The notes beneath the pieces were generated by a model. It was not told the DNA's origin. It worked only from the letters and a program-made list of their open reading frames with translations, and searched no databases. A DNA stretch of 64,000 bases from Paenibacillus spiritus (GTDB lineage: Bacteria > Bacillota > Bacilli > Paenibacillales > Paenibacillaceae), in assembly GCF_008710135.1 (NCBI RefSeq), contig NZ_VYKK01000005.1, positions 394,745 through 458,744 of the forward strand, written 5' to 3'. Made by a program: the position numbers and the translations under genes. Shown here in pieces: positions 7,578 through 17,021 of this stretch (position 1 is the first letter of the stretch; each line of letters opens with the position of its first letter).

Positions 7578-10500
7578 TTAAATCATTTTAAGGGTCAGCA
7601 GCATGCGATAGATCAGCAGCGCGCTCTCGGCCCGGGTCGTTGTTTTGCCGGCTTGAAGAGCAAATTCTTCAGCCTGTGCTCTCAGGACCCCCGCGTTCAA
7701 CAGCGTTGCAACAGCTTCACTGGACCAGGCTTTGTAGCCCGAACTGGCTGGAAGTGCGGCGGAAGGAGCGGAAGCGCCGGGTGAATAATTGGCATATGCC
7801 AGGGCGTTGCTGATGATGCTGACCATTTCCTGCTGCGTAATCGTCTGATTCGGCCGGAACGTGTTGTCCGGATAACCTTTCAGCAGCCCTGCCTGTACAG
7901 CAGCAGATATCGGGCCTGAGTACCAGGCGGCGGACGCAACATCCTTGAACCCGCCACTGCTACCGGCGAACAAAGACGGATCCAGTCCGAGCGCTTTTAC
8001 CAGCAAAGATGCCGCTTCTGCCCGGGTTATGGTACCCTCCGGCTTGAAGCTGCCATCGGCGTAGCCGGCAATGACTCTTCTGACGCCCAGCTTGCCGATT
8101 GCATTGCTGGCGAAGTGAGAAGAAGGCACATCGGTAAACGAAGCGTCTCCGATTACTGCGGCATAGGTCGAGTTGCCTTGACGGTAGGCAGTCACCTTGA
8201 TCTTGTCGCCTTCTCTGACAAAGGTAGCCGGAACAGTTATCCATTCACCCGAGGTTTCATCAACCATTACAGCAGACAAGTTGTTCTCCGTTACGCCATT
8301 CTGGACCGGAAGATAGAATACATGGCCAATATATTGATTGACGCTTGTATACTCCATATTATTGTGGCCGTCGGCTGACATCTTCGTAAGCGAATATCGA
8401 TAAGGCTGACCGGCTAGATTCAAGGAGGATTTGCCCAAAAGGGTCCGTATGGATTCGCTCATGGAAGCGCTAGCGGCAGATACGGTCAACGACAGCGAAG
8501 AACTGTTATCGATTCCCATATTCATAAGAATACGAACGGGCAGAATGAGGCCTTTATCGGTACCTTGAATATCAATAACGGCTGATTTATCTCGGCCGGA
8601 AATCTTGTCAAGCTGGGATCCCTTTACGGTTAGAGTCATGGTCTCAGCAGATTCGACAATCGGAATGACAAGTCTGTTGTCGTTGCCGGACCATTTGGAT
8701 AAAGCGGCACTGAGCGCTTCATCACTGAGAGTTGCCGTAACTATGGTAGGGAAATTGGGGATTTTCACAAGGCTGGTTATGGCTAATTTGCCGTTTGAAT
8801 CGGCAGTTTTGCTCGGGATTCCAATAGTAGAACCACCACCGCCGCCGCCGATACCTCCACCGATACTGCCACCGCCGCCACTGCCTCCTCCTCCGCCAGC
8901 GCTGCCCCCTCCCGGGTTGCCGCTGAATGAAGCTTTGTACTCGACATAGACATAGAAACTTGGCAAAAGCGGAGGTGTCGTGACGGAGACCACCACCAGC
9001 GGATAATTATTATTCAGCGTTAACCCATTAAATAGAACAGAACTGGCAGCGGCTCCAACCTTCAGCTCGCCCAAGAGTTTTCCCTGATAATCGTACAGAT
9101 TAACCTGATCACCGGGAGTCAAGCCCTTGACCTCCACCTGATCAGGTCCGCTGGCATTGTTGGTCACCGTAATTTGCGAAAGATCAGGGGTCTTGGACAT
9201 ACGGTCCAGAACTTCGGTGATCATGCTGTCGGGAGCTTCTATCCCCGCATCGTCCGCCAGTACGACTCCAAGCGCGTATGCACCTTGAGGAATCGGAGTA
9301 CCTTGCGGAATGTCGAACTGGTAAGACGATTTGCCTCCGTTCAGTACGGCAAGGGGTTCGCCAATGAAGCCCTCATCGCCAAAGAAATAAATCCGATAGG
9401 TATAGGAAGGCGAATTATCGCGGGCGGCTCCAAAGGTAACCCTTCCGCCAATGCTATCCTTCGATGGATCGGAATCAAATAAAGCAAGGTCCTGGACAAA
9501 GTAATCATCCGCTTCCCAGATATGGGTCATGCGCTCTAAATCGGTTCGGACAAAATCCCCATCAGCATTGGAAATCACGGGAATTACGCCGATCTTTACA
9601 GGTCTCTGACTTAGGGAAGCATAGATCTTCGTCAAAAAGGAACCGTCAGACTGGCGGTTACTGTTATATGCATACGCGCTGTACCGGTCAACGCCCTGGG
9701 CGTCATAGAGTTTGATGATGTAATAAGATGCCGACAGGGCGGCAACTCCGGGTTCAAAGTATACGGCGCCTTCGAAGTGGAGCGGATTGGAATTGTCGTC
9801 ATAGGCGTACAGGTGGGACGGAGCTAAGTTTTTCTGGACATTGTCGCGCATTTCTTCAAGATTTCCATAGTGAAAGATATGGGTCTGCGGATTCGAAGCA
9901 TCCCAGTTAAAGGTTCCGACAAGCATTGATCCATCGCCGAGCAGAAGCCCTGAGGTGATTTTGAAAGGAGGCGCATACAGTTGCTGGAAGGTATCCCGGT
10001 CGTAAATTCCTTTCATCCCCAGCACGATATCTTCATTGGCATCCAGAATCACATCGCGCTCATACGTATTGGGGCCGTATTTATATTCACCGTACTTTAC
10101 GGAAAGCTGCTCCGCCGAATAGCGGGCTCCACCGTAATAGACATAATTGCCGTCGTGGATCGCTTTCTGTCCCGAATTCGCCAGGTAGGAGCTGGACTCG
10201 ATCACTCGATTATTATGGGTGTCCCACTTGCTTAGACGGTCGGACTCACCAATCCACAGCCATTTGTCGTCCGGTCCCGCCGACAATTTCGGGGAGTACT
10301 GGAAGTAGGAACTTAGAATCGCGTAGGTAGAGTCCACGACTCCCAAGTGCTTGTTCCGGGCTACAGTTGAAGAATAGTAGACCTTATTCCCGATTAAGGC
10401 GATATTCTCGGTCTGCTCACCGACCTCGATAGGTTGAATGCGGGCCATGAATTCACTTTCGTTGCGGGTATCAATCTTCGCAATATAAGAAGAGCCATAT

Positions 10501-11672
10501 AGTGAAATATAGAGCACGCCGTTCTTCATGACGATATCCGTCGGCTGCGAACCGACAAAACGGTCTGCGACAATCTGCATTTGTTCCGTGTCGATTTGCA
10601 GCAGGCGATTGGATGACCGAGAGATGGCGTATACATACCGTTCTCCTTCTCCGGCAGCCCATGCCGTAATCTCCTGGTTCAAGTCAATCCGGCTATCTGT
10701 GGAGGAGTAGGAGACCGCTTGTGGATTTGACGGCGGCATAAAGGCCATCCGGCTAATCGAGCTATCCCCGGACCCTACCTTATATACATTCCGGGCTGCG
10801 TCCACCTGAATGAGAGAGTGTCCGTTCCGTCCGGAAGACGAATAGACTTTCACTTGCTCGTCCCGGGTGTAAATATCACCGTTGTTAAGGTAGACGTAGC
10901 CCGAGTCCAGTGCAGCGACCGATCCGCCTCTCCACATTTTCAGAATGCTGTGATCGGATGGATTGAGGGAATAGACACCATAGAACAGAGTCCCCTCCTG
11001 ATAGAGAATACCGCTGTCATATCCCCCAACCGGCTCATAGGTCCAAAGCTGTTCTCCATAGACCGAAGAATAGGCGGATACCTCACCCTGCGAAATGCCA
11101 ATGGATCCTACGAACAGCCGGTGATTCTCGCGGTCTATTGCAAGGCGGGGGCTATAGATATTGCGTGAGCCGATAATGGTATCCGACAAATTGGTTAGAT
11201 TCAGCAGCCGAATGTTGCACCATTGGTCGCCGTTCGAATAGAACAGCGAGTTGCCGTCGACGGCAACTACTGTAGGTCTATCTTTCGTCACCCAATTCCG
11301 GCTAACCTGCCGGGTATCCAGGTTGACTTCGGCAATCAGGGTAGCCCCGCTCAAAGCTACGTACAATTTATTTCCCTCTTGATCCATGTCGGTCGGCTGC
11401 GACCCTACGGCAAGCTCCTTTACAACCGACATGGAGACCGGGTCGATGAACAAAAGCTTGTTCTTGCCGGGAATGGTGGCATAAATCACCTTCCGGCTCT
11501 CATCCAAAATCATGTCTCGGATCGGTGATCCCACATCCAAGGTTGCTTCCGTGGCCGCCGGCTCAGCCGATGCCACACGGCCTCTTTCTGTCCCTCCCCA
11601 CGGTGCAATCAGCGAAATGCACATCGCGATAAGGCTGGCATAAATCCATTTCTTCTGTCTTTTGCGATACAT
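7578..11672 (-). CDS. Large secreted propeller protein with three SLH domains
   Basis: 1364 residues. The N-terminus (basic MYRKRQKKW, then a hydrophobic stretch, then SAEPA) is a signal peptide. Residues about 40-600 carry repeated YVTN/NHL-like blades (for example PIRDMILDESRKVIYA, GSQPTDM twice), suggesting one or two beta-propellers. A fibronectin-like stretch follows, then a glycine/serine-only linker around residues 914-950. The last ~210 residues contain three SLH domains (FTDVPSSHFASNAIGKLG, FKDVASAAWYSGPISAAV, and a more diverged third) with the ITRAEAASLL motif. SLH domains bind pyruvylated secondary wall polymer, so the protein should be displayed on the cell surface. Ligand of the propeller unknown. 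Monocistronic. Confidence 0.88.
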   Translation of the reverse strand: MYRKRQKKWIYASLIAMCISLIAPWGGTERGRVASAEPAATEATLDVGSPIRDMILDESRKVIYATIPGKNKLLFIDPVSMSVVKELAVGSQPTDMDQEGNKLYVALSGATLIAEVNLDTRQVSRNWVTKDRPTVVAVDGNSLFYSNGDQWCNIRLLNLTNLSDTIIGSRNIYSPRLAIDRENHRLFVGSIGISQGEVSAYSSVYGEQLWTYEPVGGYDSGILYQEGTLFYGVYSLNPSDHSILKMWRGGSVAALDSGYVYLNNGDIYTRDEQVKVYSSSGRNGHSLIQVDAARNVYKVGSGDSSISRMAFMPPSNPQAVSYSSTDSRIDLNQEITAWAAGEGERYVYAISRSSNRLLQIDTEQMQIVADRFVGSQPTDIVMKNGVLYISLYGSSYIAKIDTRNESEFMARIQPIEVGEQTENIALIGNKVYYSSTVARNKHLGVVDSTYAILSSYFQYSPKLSAGPDDKWLWIGESDRLSKWDTHNNRVIESSSYLANSGQKAIHDGNYVYYGGARYSAEQLSVKYGEYKYGPNTYERDVILDANEDIVLGMKGIYDRDTFQQLYAPPFKITSGLLLGDGSMLVGTFNWDASNPQTHIFHYGNLEEMRDNVQKNLAPSHLYAYDDNSNPLHFEGAVYFEPGVAALSASYYIIKLYDAQGVDRYSAYAYNSNRQSDGSFLTKIYASLSQRPVKIGVIPVISNADGDFVRTDLERMTHIWEADDYFVQDLALFDSDPSKDSIGGRVTFGAARDNSPSYTYRIYFFGDEGFIGEPLAVLNGGKSSYQFDIPQGTPIPQGAYALGVVLADDAGIEAPDSMITEVLDRMSKTPDLSQITVTNNASGPDQVEVKGLTPGDQVNLYDYQGKLLGELKVGAAASSVLFNGLTLNNNYPLVVVSVTTPPLLPSFYVYVEYKASFSGNPGGGSAGGGGGSGGGGSIGGGIGGGGGGSTIGIPSKTADSNGKLAITSLVKIPNFPTIVTATLSDEALSAALSKWSGNDNRLVIPIVESAETMTLTVKGSQLDKISGRDKSAVIDIQGTDKGLILPVRILMNMGIDNSSSLSLTVSAASASMSESIRTLLGKSSLNLAGQPYRYSLTKMSADGHNNMEYTSVNQYIGHVFYLPVQNGVTENNLSAVMVDETSGEWITVPATFVREGDKIKVTAYRQGNSTYAAVIGDASFTDVPSSHFASNAIGKLGVRRVIAGYADGSFKPEGTITRAEAASLLVKALGLDPSLFAGSSGGFKDVASAAWYSGPISAAVQAGLLKGYPDNTFRPNQTITQQEMVSIISNALAYANYSPGASAPSAALPASSGYKAWSSEAVATLLNAGVLRAQAEEFALQAGKTTTRAESALLIYRMLLTLKMI

Positions 11673-11797
11673 ATGTATCCCCTTCCCCCAAGTAAGTGGT
11701 GCTCAAATCCTATCATATCGTGCAACCACCAACTGGAAATAGAGGATAATCAAATAAAGGTTGGGGATTTCTTCGCTCTTTCATAATTTGTACAAAA

Positions 11798-13666
11798 TTA
11801 GGGCTGCGGTACTGCCTGTCCGAACTGCTTGTCGTACAGCTCCCGGTAGATGCCCCCTCGATCCAGCAGCTCGGCATGGCGGCCGCGCTCGGCAATCTCG
11901 CCGCCGGAGACGACGAGGATCTGATCCGCCGCCATGATGGTCGAGAGCCGGTGGGCAATGACGATGCCGGTCTTGCCCCGCAGCAGTTCGGCCATGGCCT
12001 GCTGGACATAATACTCGGATACGGTATCAAGCGCCGAGGTGGCTTCATCCAGAATAACGATGGACGGATTCTTGAGCAGAACCCGCGCGATGGCGATGCG
12101 CTGCTTCTCTCCGCCGGACAGCTTGATTCCACGGTTGCCGACAACGGTATCATAGCCTTCAGGAAGCGACGCAATAAAGTCATGGATATAAGCGGCGCGG
12201 CAGGCCCGGATCAATTCTTCTTCGCCTGCCGTCTCCGAGGCGTACAGCAGGTTCTCGCGGATGGTTCCGTTGAACAGGTACGTATCTTGCGTCACGAGAC
12301 CAATCTGCGAACGGAGGGAGTGGAGCGTATAGGAAGTAATATCCTGCCCTGCAACCCGGATCTGCCCGGAGGCGGCCTCATACAATCTTGGAATCAGGTT
12401 GGTGATCGTCGTCTTCCCTGCGCCGCTGGGTCCGACCAGAGCTGTCATGGTTCCTGCCGGTGCAGTGAACGAAATGTTCCGGAGCGACGGCTTGTCCGAT
12501 TGATAAGCAAAGCTGACCTCGCGGAATTCAATTTCGGCGGTCGCCGGCGTGTTGGAGTCACCCGAAGCCTGGGAGCTCCCGTAATTTGCGCCTAACCGGA
12601 GAGGCGAAGCGCCGGGCCGGTCGACAATCTGCGGCTCCATATCGAAGTAGGCAAAGATGCGCTGAAACAGTGCCACCGAGCGTTTGATTTCGACGTACAG
12701 GTTCGTCAGCGCGCCGGCCGGCGCATACAGACGGCCAAGAAGCGCCACGAAAGTCAGGATAGCGCCGACCGAAATCTCGCCCTGAATGAATAAGTAACCG
12801 CCGTAGAGATAAATCAGCATCGGACCGATGGAGGCGAAGGTGTTCACCAGCATCATGAACCAGCGGCCTGCCATGGATTCCCGGATCTGCAGCGAAGTCG
12901 TCTCCGCATTGGCTTCCCTGAACCGGTTCCACTCCCGCTGTTCGCGAGTGAACAGCTTCATCAGCATATAGCCGCTTAAGGAGAGCGTCTCTTCCACAAT
13001 GTGATTCTGCTCGGCCGTCTTCTCCTGGGTCCGCTTGGCAAGCTTCCACCGGATGCTGCCCATCCGCCGGGTGGGAGTAATGAACAGCGGGATAATGATC
13101 ACACTGACCAAGGCCAGCTTCCAGTTCATCCAGAACAAGGTGCCCGCCGTGGAAGCCAAGATAAGCACATTGCTGGCTACACTGACCACCGTACCGCTGA
13201 AGACGCCCTGAATCCCGGCGATGTCGCTCGTCATCCGGGTGATCACTTCACCCTGCTGAACCGTCGAGAAGAACTGCAGCGGCATCCCCTGAAGGTGGCG
13301 GTACATCTGGTTCTTCATGTCATACACAATATTCTGCGAGATGTAGGAGTTCAGATAGCTCTGGAGCACACCGAGCAGGCCTGAGGCCAGCGTGGCGGCG
13401 AGCGATGCGCTTACCAGCCAGACCAGCAGAGACATATCTCCCTTGGGCAACGCCCGGTCCACAATCTGCTGAACGAGCAGAGGAGGGAGGAGTCCAAGCA
13501 CAGAGGTGGCCAGAAGGACGAGAAGAACACATGCCGTCTGTTTCCAGTAGGGGGCAAAATACCGGCCGATGCGCAGCAGCATCGCCCGAGAGAGATCCGG
13601 CTTCTCCGTCAGGTCGTCGAACTTCATCTTGCCCATTCCCATGCCTTGGCCGCTCATTCGGGACAT
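11798..13666 (-). CDS. ABC exporter, fused permease-ATPase (multidrug type)
   Basis: 622 residues. An N-terminal ABC type-1 membrane domain with about six helices (40-330) is followed by a nucleotide-binding domain with Walker A GPSGAGKTT, signature LSGGEKQR, Walker B IVILDEAT and the H-loop IVIAHRLST. This half-transporter layout is that of BmrA/MsbA/LmrA exporters, which act as dimers. ATG 13666 has AAGGTGATG upstream. It overlaps the marR stop by 13 bases, so the two genes form an operon and the exporter is probably derepressed by a toxic compound sensed by the regulator. Substrate not evident. Confidence 0.92.
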   Translation of the reverse strand: MSRMSGQGMGMGKMKFDDLTEKPDLSRAMLLRIGRYFAPYWKQTACVLLVLLATSVLGLLPPLLVQQIVDRALPKGDMSLLVWLVSASLAATLASGLLGVLQSYLNSYISQNIVYDMKNQMYRHLQGMPLQFFSTVQQGEVITRMTSDIAGIQGVFSGTVVSVASNVLILASTAGTLFWMNWKLALVSVIIIPLFITPTRRMGSIRWKLAKRTQEKTAEQNHIVEETLSLSGYMLMKLFTREQREWNRFREANAETTSLQIRESMAGRWFMMLVNTFASIGPMLIYLYGGYLFIQGEISVGAILTFVALLGRLYAPAGALTNLYVEIKRSVALFQRIFAYFDMEPQIVDRPGASPLRLGANYGSSQASGDSNTPATAEIEFREVSFAYQSDKPSLRNISFTAPAGTMTALVGPSGAGKTTITNLIPRLYEAASGQIRVAGQDITSYTLHSLRSQIGLVTQDTYLFNGTIRENLLYASETAGEEELIRACRAAYIHDFIASLPEGYDTVVGNRGIKLSGGEKQRIAIARVLLKNPSIVILDEATSALDTVSEYYVQQAMAELLRGKTGIVIAHRLSTIMAADQILVVSGGEIAERGRHAELLDRGGIYRELYDKQFGQAVPQP

Positions 13667-14148
13667 GAAGCATCACCTTGCTGGCGGGCATGTTCTTCCA
13701 CAGCCAGTCCTTCACGAATCTGTCCCAGGAGACGGATCAGCGTGTCGATATCGCCATCGTCCATACGGCTGAGAACATCGGACAGCGCTTGGCGGGACAG
13801 GTCTCGATCGCGAATCGAAGCTGCGGATTCCGATCCCCGGGGAGTGGGCTGAAGCACAGTCTCTCTTCGGTCCACCGGAGAGCTCTCGCGGAGAACAAGG
13901 CCTTTCTCCGTTAACTGGTCGAGATGGAGGCTGACCCGGCTCTTGGACAGACGAAGCCGTTCGGCGACTTCCTTCTGGGACAGACCGGGGGAAGCGGAGA
14001 CCAGGGACAGAATCTCCAGCTGATGAACCGTAAGCTCATGGTCCGCAGCGCTGCGGTGGGCCAGGCGTTTAAGCTGCCGGGCGGCAGTGAATATGGCGGA
14101 GAATACTTCGCCGGAGCGGGAATGGTCGTGAGAACAGTGTTCGTGCAT
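13654..14148 (-). CDS. MarR-family transcriptional regulator
   Basis: 164 residues starting at ATG 14148 with AAGGAGCTATTCT upstream. It has the winged-helix pattern LTVHQLEILSLVSASPGLSQKEVAERLRLSKSRVSLHLDQLTEKGLV followed by the wing RRETVLQPTPRG. The N-terminus is His-rich (MHEHCSHDHS). MarR proteins are usually dimeric repressors released by small ligands. First gene of an operon with the ABC exporter, whose start it overlaps. A GTTATC/GATAAC inverted repeat lies upstream. Confidence 0.9.
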   Translation of the reverse strand: MHEHCSHDHSRSGEVFSAIFTAARQLKRLAHRSAADHELTVHQLEILSLVSASPGLSQKEVAERLRLSKSRVSLHLDQLTEKGLVLRESSPVDRRETVLQPTPRGSESAASIRDRDLSRQALSDVLSRMDDGDIDTLIRLLGQIREGLAVEEHARQQGDASCPE

Positions 14149-14169
14149 AGAATAGCTCCTTATGGATAT

Positions 14170-14204
14170 TAGTTATCTTCGTTAACAGTTTACATGGATA
14201 ACCA
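14170..14204 (-). promoter_or_regulatory. Candidate MarR operator
   Basis: GTTATC at 14172-14177 and GATAAC at 14197-14202 form an inverted repeat around an AT-rich spacer that includes GTTAAC, just upstream of the marR ribosome site. Its location suggests autoregulation. No binding consensus is known to me for this regulator. Confidence 0.4.
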
Positions 14205-14254
14205 ATGAAAGGCAAGTTCCTTCCCCCGAAACGATACGACCAGCGCATAAAAAA

Positions 14255-14283
14255 AGAGACGGCGAGTGAAACCCGCCGTCTCT
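14255..14283 (-). terminator. Terminator of the zinc-ribbon gene
   Basis: On the minus strand AGAGACGGCG pairs with CGCCGTCTCT and is followed by seven T. Confidence 0.8.
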
Positions 14284-14292
14284 AGGCACTTC

Positions 14293-14466
14293 TTACTGCC
14301 CGGCCGCCTGTTTGCCGTCGCATTTCTTGCAGACCGTCAGATTGCCGCCGCCGGCATCCTTGGCGGTGTAGAGCAGCTTGATCCGTGTGCTCCCGCAGAG
14401 CGGGCAAGTGCCTCTGGCACGCGAGGGCATCCGCCAGAGCGCCTTGCCGCGCTTGTTCTTGGACAT
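14293..14466 (-). CDS. Small zinc-ribbon protein (57 aa)
   Basis: The coding frame was read directly: ATG 14466 with AAGGTGGG upstream, stop at 14293-14295, then a strong terminator. The product starts MSKNKRGKALWRMPSRARG and contains CPLCG and CKKCDG separated by about 20 residues, a four-cysteine zinc-ribbon layout. The basic N-terminus suggests nucleic-acid or ribosome contact. I do not recognise a named family. Its own ribosome site and terminator argue that it is a real single-gene unit. Confidence 0.75.
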   Translation of the reverse strand: MSKNKRGKALWRMPSRARGTCPLCGSTRIKLLYTAKDAGGGNLTVCKKCDGKQAAGQ

Positions 14467-14582
14467 CTTCTGTTCCCACCTTTGCCGATGTTGGTTGAGC
14501 TGTCACTTATCCTATGCCGGCGGACCGGGATAATTGCCTGCCTGCCTAAACGTCTGTCAAGTTTGTAAAATCGGACACGGAT

Positions 14583-15131
14583 TCAGCCGCAGTTCCTCTC
14601 CAACAACGCCCCCAGTTGCTCCGCTAAAGCTTGATGCGAGATTGGTCGTTCATTCATAAACCACCATTCCACCACCCCTACATAAGCAGAAGCCACAAAG
14701 CGGATCAGCATTTCCTCATTGAGGCCCTTATTTTTTCCCTGGGTAACGTCTACTTCATCTGTAAATTCTTCAATTAAAAAATCGAGGAACCGGCTGCGGA
14801 AGTAAGAGGCTCCTTTGCTTGCCAACATCATCGAGAAGAAGGGGAAGTTCTCATCAAAATATTCGGTCCAGATAAGTGATCCTTCCTCGAAATCCAAGTC
14901 AGCTGCAGCCTTGCATCGATCCCCGAGTTCGTTGATATGTGATTCAATCAGCTTGTCCAGCAGGTCGTACTTATCGAGGTAGTGAAGGTAAATGGTACCC
15001 CGACTGACGTTGGCCCGGTCAGACAGGTCTTGAATCGTAATGTCATCAAAGCTCTTTTCGACCATCAGTTCTAATAAGGCATTTTTCAAGGCATCTCGGG
15101 TTTTCTTTATTCGTCGATCAACTTTAGCCAT
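14583..15131 (-). CDS. TetR/AcrR-family transcriptional regulator
   Basis: 182 residues from ATG 15131 (GAGGTG upstream); an in-frame ATG at 15146 has no ribosome site. The N-terminal helix-turn-helix is clear: ITIQDLSDRANVSRGTIYLHYLDKYDLLDKL. The C-terminal ~120 residues are the usual ligand/dimer domain. The short-spaced motif fits the YfiR/SACOL-type TetR group. Divergent from the redox operon at 15302, which it most likely controls together with itself. Confidence 0.9.
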   Translation of the reverse strand: MAKVDRRIKKTRDALKNALLELMVEKSFDDITIQDLSDRANVSRGTIYLHYLDKYDLLDKLIESHINELGDRCKAAADLDFEEGSLIWTEYFDENFPFFSMMLASKGASYFRSRFLDFLIEEFTDEVDVTQGKNKGLNEEMLIRFVASAYVGVVEWWFMNERPISHQALAEQLGALLERNCG

Positions 15132-15155
15132 AGGTGAACACCTCATTAATTATAG

Positions 15156-15246
15156 TTAGACAATAATGCTCCATTTGTTCATAACTTAACAAACCGAATG
15201 GATCTAACCATTGCAGACTTACTGTATCTGTTTATAATTTTAGACA
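15156..15246. promoter_or_regulatory. Divergent promoter region with repeated TTAGACA boxes
   Basis: TTGCAG (15211-15216), 16 nt, TATAAT (15233-15238) is a candidate promoter for the redox operon. ATTATA at 15149-15154 can be the -10 of tetR. TTAGACA occurs at 15156-15162 and 15240-15246, each just beyond one -10 element and each preceded by TTATA-type sequence. They are candidate TetR operator parts. Confidence 0.45.
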
Positions 15247-15301
15247 TAAGTTCATTAATGTATCAAGTGTTATTTTTCTAATATTAGAAGGAGCGATGAT
15301 C

Positions 15302-15889
15302 ATGCAGAAGGTTCTGATCCTCGGAGCGAACGGAGGAATTGCCCGTGTGGCCATTGATTTGTTCCTCCGTCAAACAGACGCGCAATTAACGCTTTATTTG
15401 CGCAATGCACGAAGACTGAAGCACTTGGAATCTGATCGAGTCAAGGTCATGGAAGGCAATGTACTGAATCTGGATGAACTGAAAGAAGCCATGACCCAGC
15501 AGGATGTGGTATATGCCAATCTGGCCGGCCCATTAAAGCAAATGGCTGAAACTATTGTCGATGCGATGCATGCAACGGGATTAAGACGTCTTATTTTTAT
15601 CAGTTCCATGGGGATTTATGGGGAAGTCCCCGGAGAGGAGTATAGGAGCATATTGGACCCTTACCGAGATGCTGCTGCAGTCATTGAAGCCTCGGACCTG
15701 GATTACACGATTCTAAGACCGGCTTGGTTTACCAATGCCGACGAAGTGGATTTTGAAACCACTACCAAAGGGGAACCATTTAAAGGTTCGATCGTATCGC
15801 GGAAAAGTGTAGCCGATCTGGTTGTTAAACTGGCGCTTGATCCTCATTTGAAAGTTCGACAAAGTGTAGGGATGAATAAACCCGAGTAG
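15302..15889 (+). CDS. NAD(P)H-binding (atypical SDR, NmrA-like) protein
   Basis: 195 residues. The start at ATG 15302 is placed 8 nt after AGGAG; an ATG at 15296 is too close to it. The N-terminus carries the dinucleotide motif GANGGIAR, and the segment RRLIFISSMGIYGEVPGE is typical of atypical SDR/NAD(P)-binding proteins such as YwnB or NmrA-like reductases. First gene of a five-gene redox operon opposite tetR. Likely a reductase or redox sensor; substrate unknown. Confidence 0.82.
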   Translation: MQKVLILGANGGIARVAIDLFLRQTDAQLTLYLRNARRLKHLESDRVKVMEGNVLNLDELKEAMTQQDVVYANLAGPLKQMAETIVDAMHATGLRRLIFISSMGIYGEVPGEEYRSILDPYRDAAAVIEASDLDYTILRPAWFTNADEVDFETTTKGEPFKGSIVSRKSVADLVVKLALDPHLKVRQSVGMNKPE

Positions 15890-15943
15890 GCGCCAGACAG
15901 AGAGCGATTTATACATTCATAATCGAAAGGACTGTTTTATTCC

Positions 15944-17002
15944 ATGTGTGAACATCATCAAAGTATGACGGTTCGTGCGTTAAGTGTACCGAATGCCAAA
16001 GCACCATTTGAACCAACAACCATCGAGCGAAGAGAATTGCGGCCAGATGATGTCCTGATCGATATTCAATACTGCGGCATCTGCCATTCGGATATTCATA
16101 ATGCGCACAATGATTTCGGCCGCGGCGTTTTTCCGATGGTACCCGGTCATGAAATTGCAGGAGTTGTTGCCGCTGTAGGCTGTGAGGTCACGAAATTTGC
16201 TGTAGGAGATCGGGTTGGGGTCGGCTGTTTTGTTGACTCCTGTGGGGAATGTGATTTCTGCCGCAGCGGTGAGGAGCAATTTTGCCGGAAAGGCGTGGTC
16301 GTTGTCTTCAACTCCACCGGTTATGACGGGGAATTGACATACGGCGGTTACAGCCAGAAGATTGTAGTCAAAGACAAGTTTGTTGTCCGCATTCCGGACG
16401 GTTTGGAAATGAACGTGGCGAGCCCGCTATTGTGCGCAGGGATTACCACTTATTCTCCTCTAAAGCATTGGAACGCCGGTCCAGGTAAGAAGGTTGCTGT
16501 ACTGGGAATGGGAGGACTCGGCCATTTGGCTGTTCAGTTTGCTCACAAAATGGGAGCGGAAGTTACGATTCTAAGCCATAGTCCGAATAAAAAAAGCGAA
16601 GCGCATGGATTTGGCGCAAGTCATTATTATGTGACCACGGACCTGGCAACGTTTACAGAGCTGGCCGGTCAATACGACCTGATCTTAAACACCGTTTCCG
16701 CCAACTTCAATGTAGATGCCCTGCTCTCCATTCTAAAGGTGGATGGAGCGCTCGTTCATCTTGGTCTGCCGAACAAACCGGAGCAGTATAATGTCTTCTC
16801 GTTGTTTGCCGGGCGTCGGATCATTACGGCTTCCAACGTTGGAGGCATCCGGGAAACGCAGGAAATGCTGGACTTTTCGGCGGAGAACGGAATTACACCT
16901 ATGATTGAAGTCATCCGGGCCGACCAGGTTGACGAAGCCTACGAACGGGTCATGAACAGCGATGTGCGGTATCGGTTTGTCATCGATATGGCTACGCTGT
17001 AA
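15944..17002 (+). CDS. Zinc-dependent alcohol dehydrogenase (YahK/CAD type)
   Basis: 352 residues. Catalytic zinc region CGICHSDIHNAHNDFG, then GHEIAG; structural zinc cysteines in CGECDFCRSGEEQFC; Rossmann motif GMGGLGHLA. This pattern is that of the NADP-dependent cinnamyl-alcohol/YahK-type aldehyde reductases. It should reduce aldehydes to alcohols in the cytoplasm. The neighbouring aldo/keto reductase and SDRs suggest a detoxification operon for reactive carbonyls, which is inference. Confidence 0.92.
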   Translation: MCEHHQSMTVRALSVPNAKAPFEPTTIERRELRPDDVLIDIQYCGICHSDIHNAHNDFGRGVFPMVPGHEIAGVVAAVGCEVTKFAVGDRVGVGCFVDSCGECDFCRSGEEQFCRKGVVVVFNSTGYDGELTYGGYSQKIVVKDKFVVRIPDGLEMNVASPLLCAGITTYSPLKHWNAGPGKKVAVLGMGGLGHLAVQFAHKMGAEVTILSHSPNKKSEAHGFGASHYYVTTDLATFTELAGQYDLILNTVSANFNVDALLSILKVDGALVHLGLPNKPEQYNVFSLFAGRRIITASNVGGIRETQEMLDFSAENGITPMIEVIRADQVDEAYERVMNSDVRYRFVIDMATL

Positions 17003-17021
17003 TCCATCCTAGGAGGTTATA

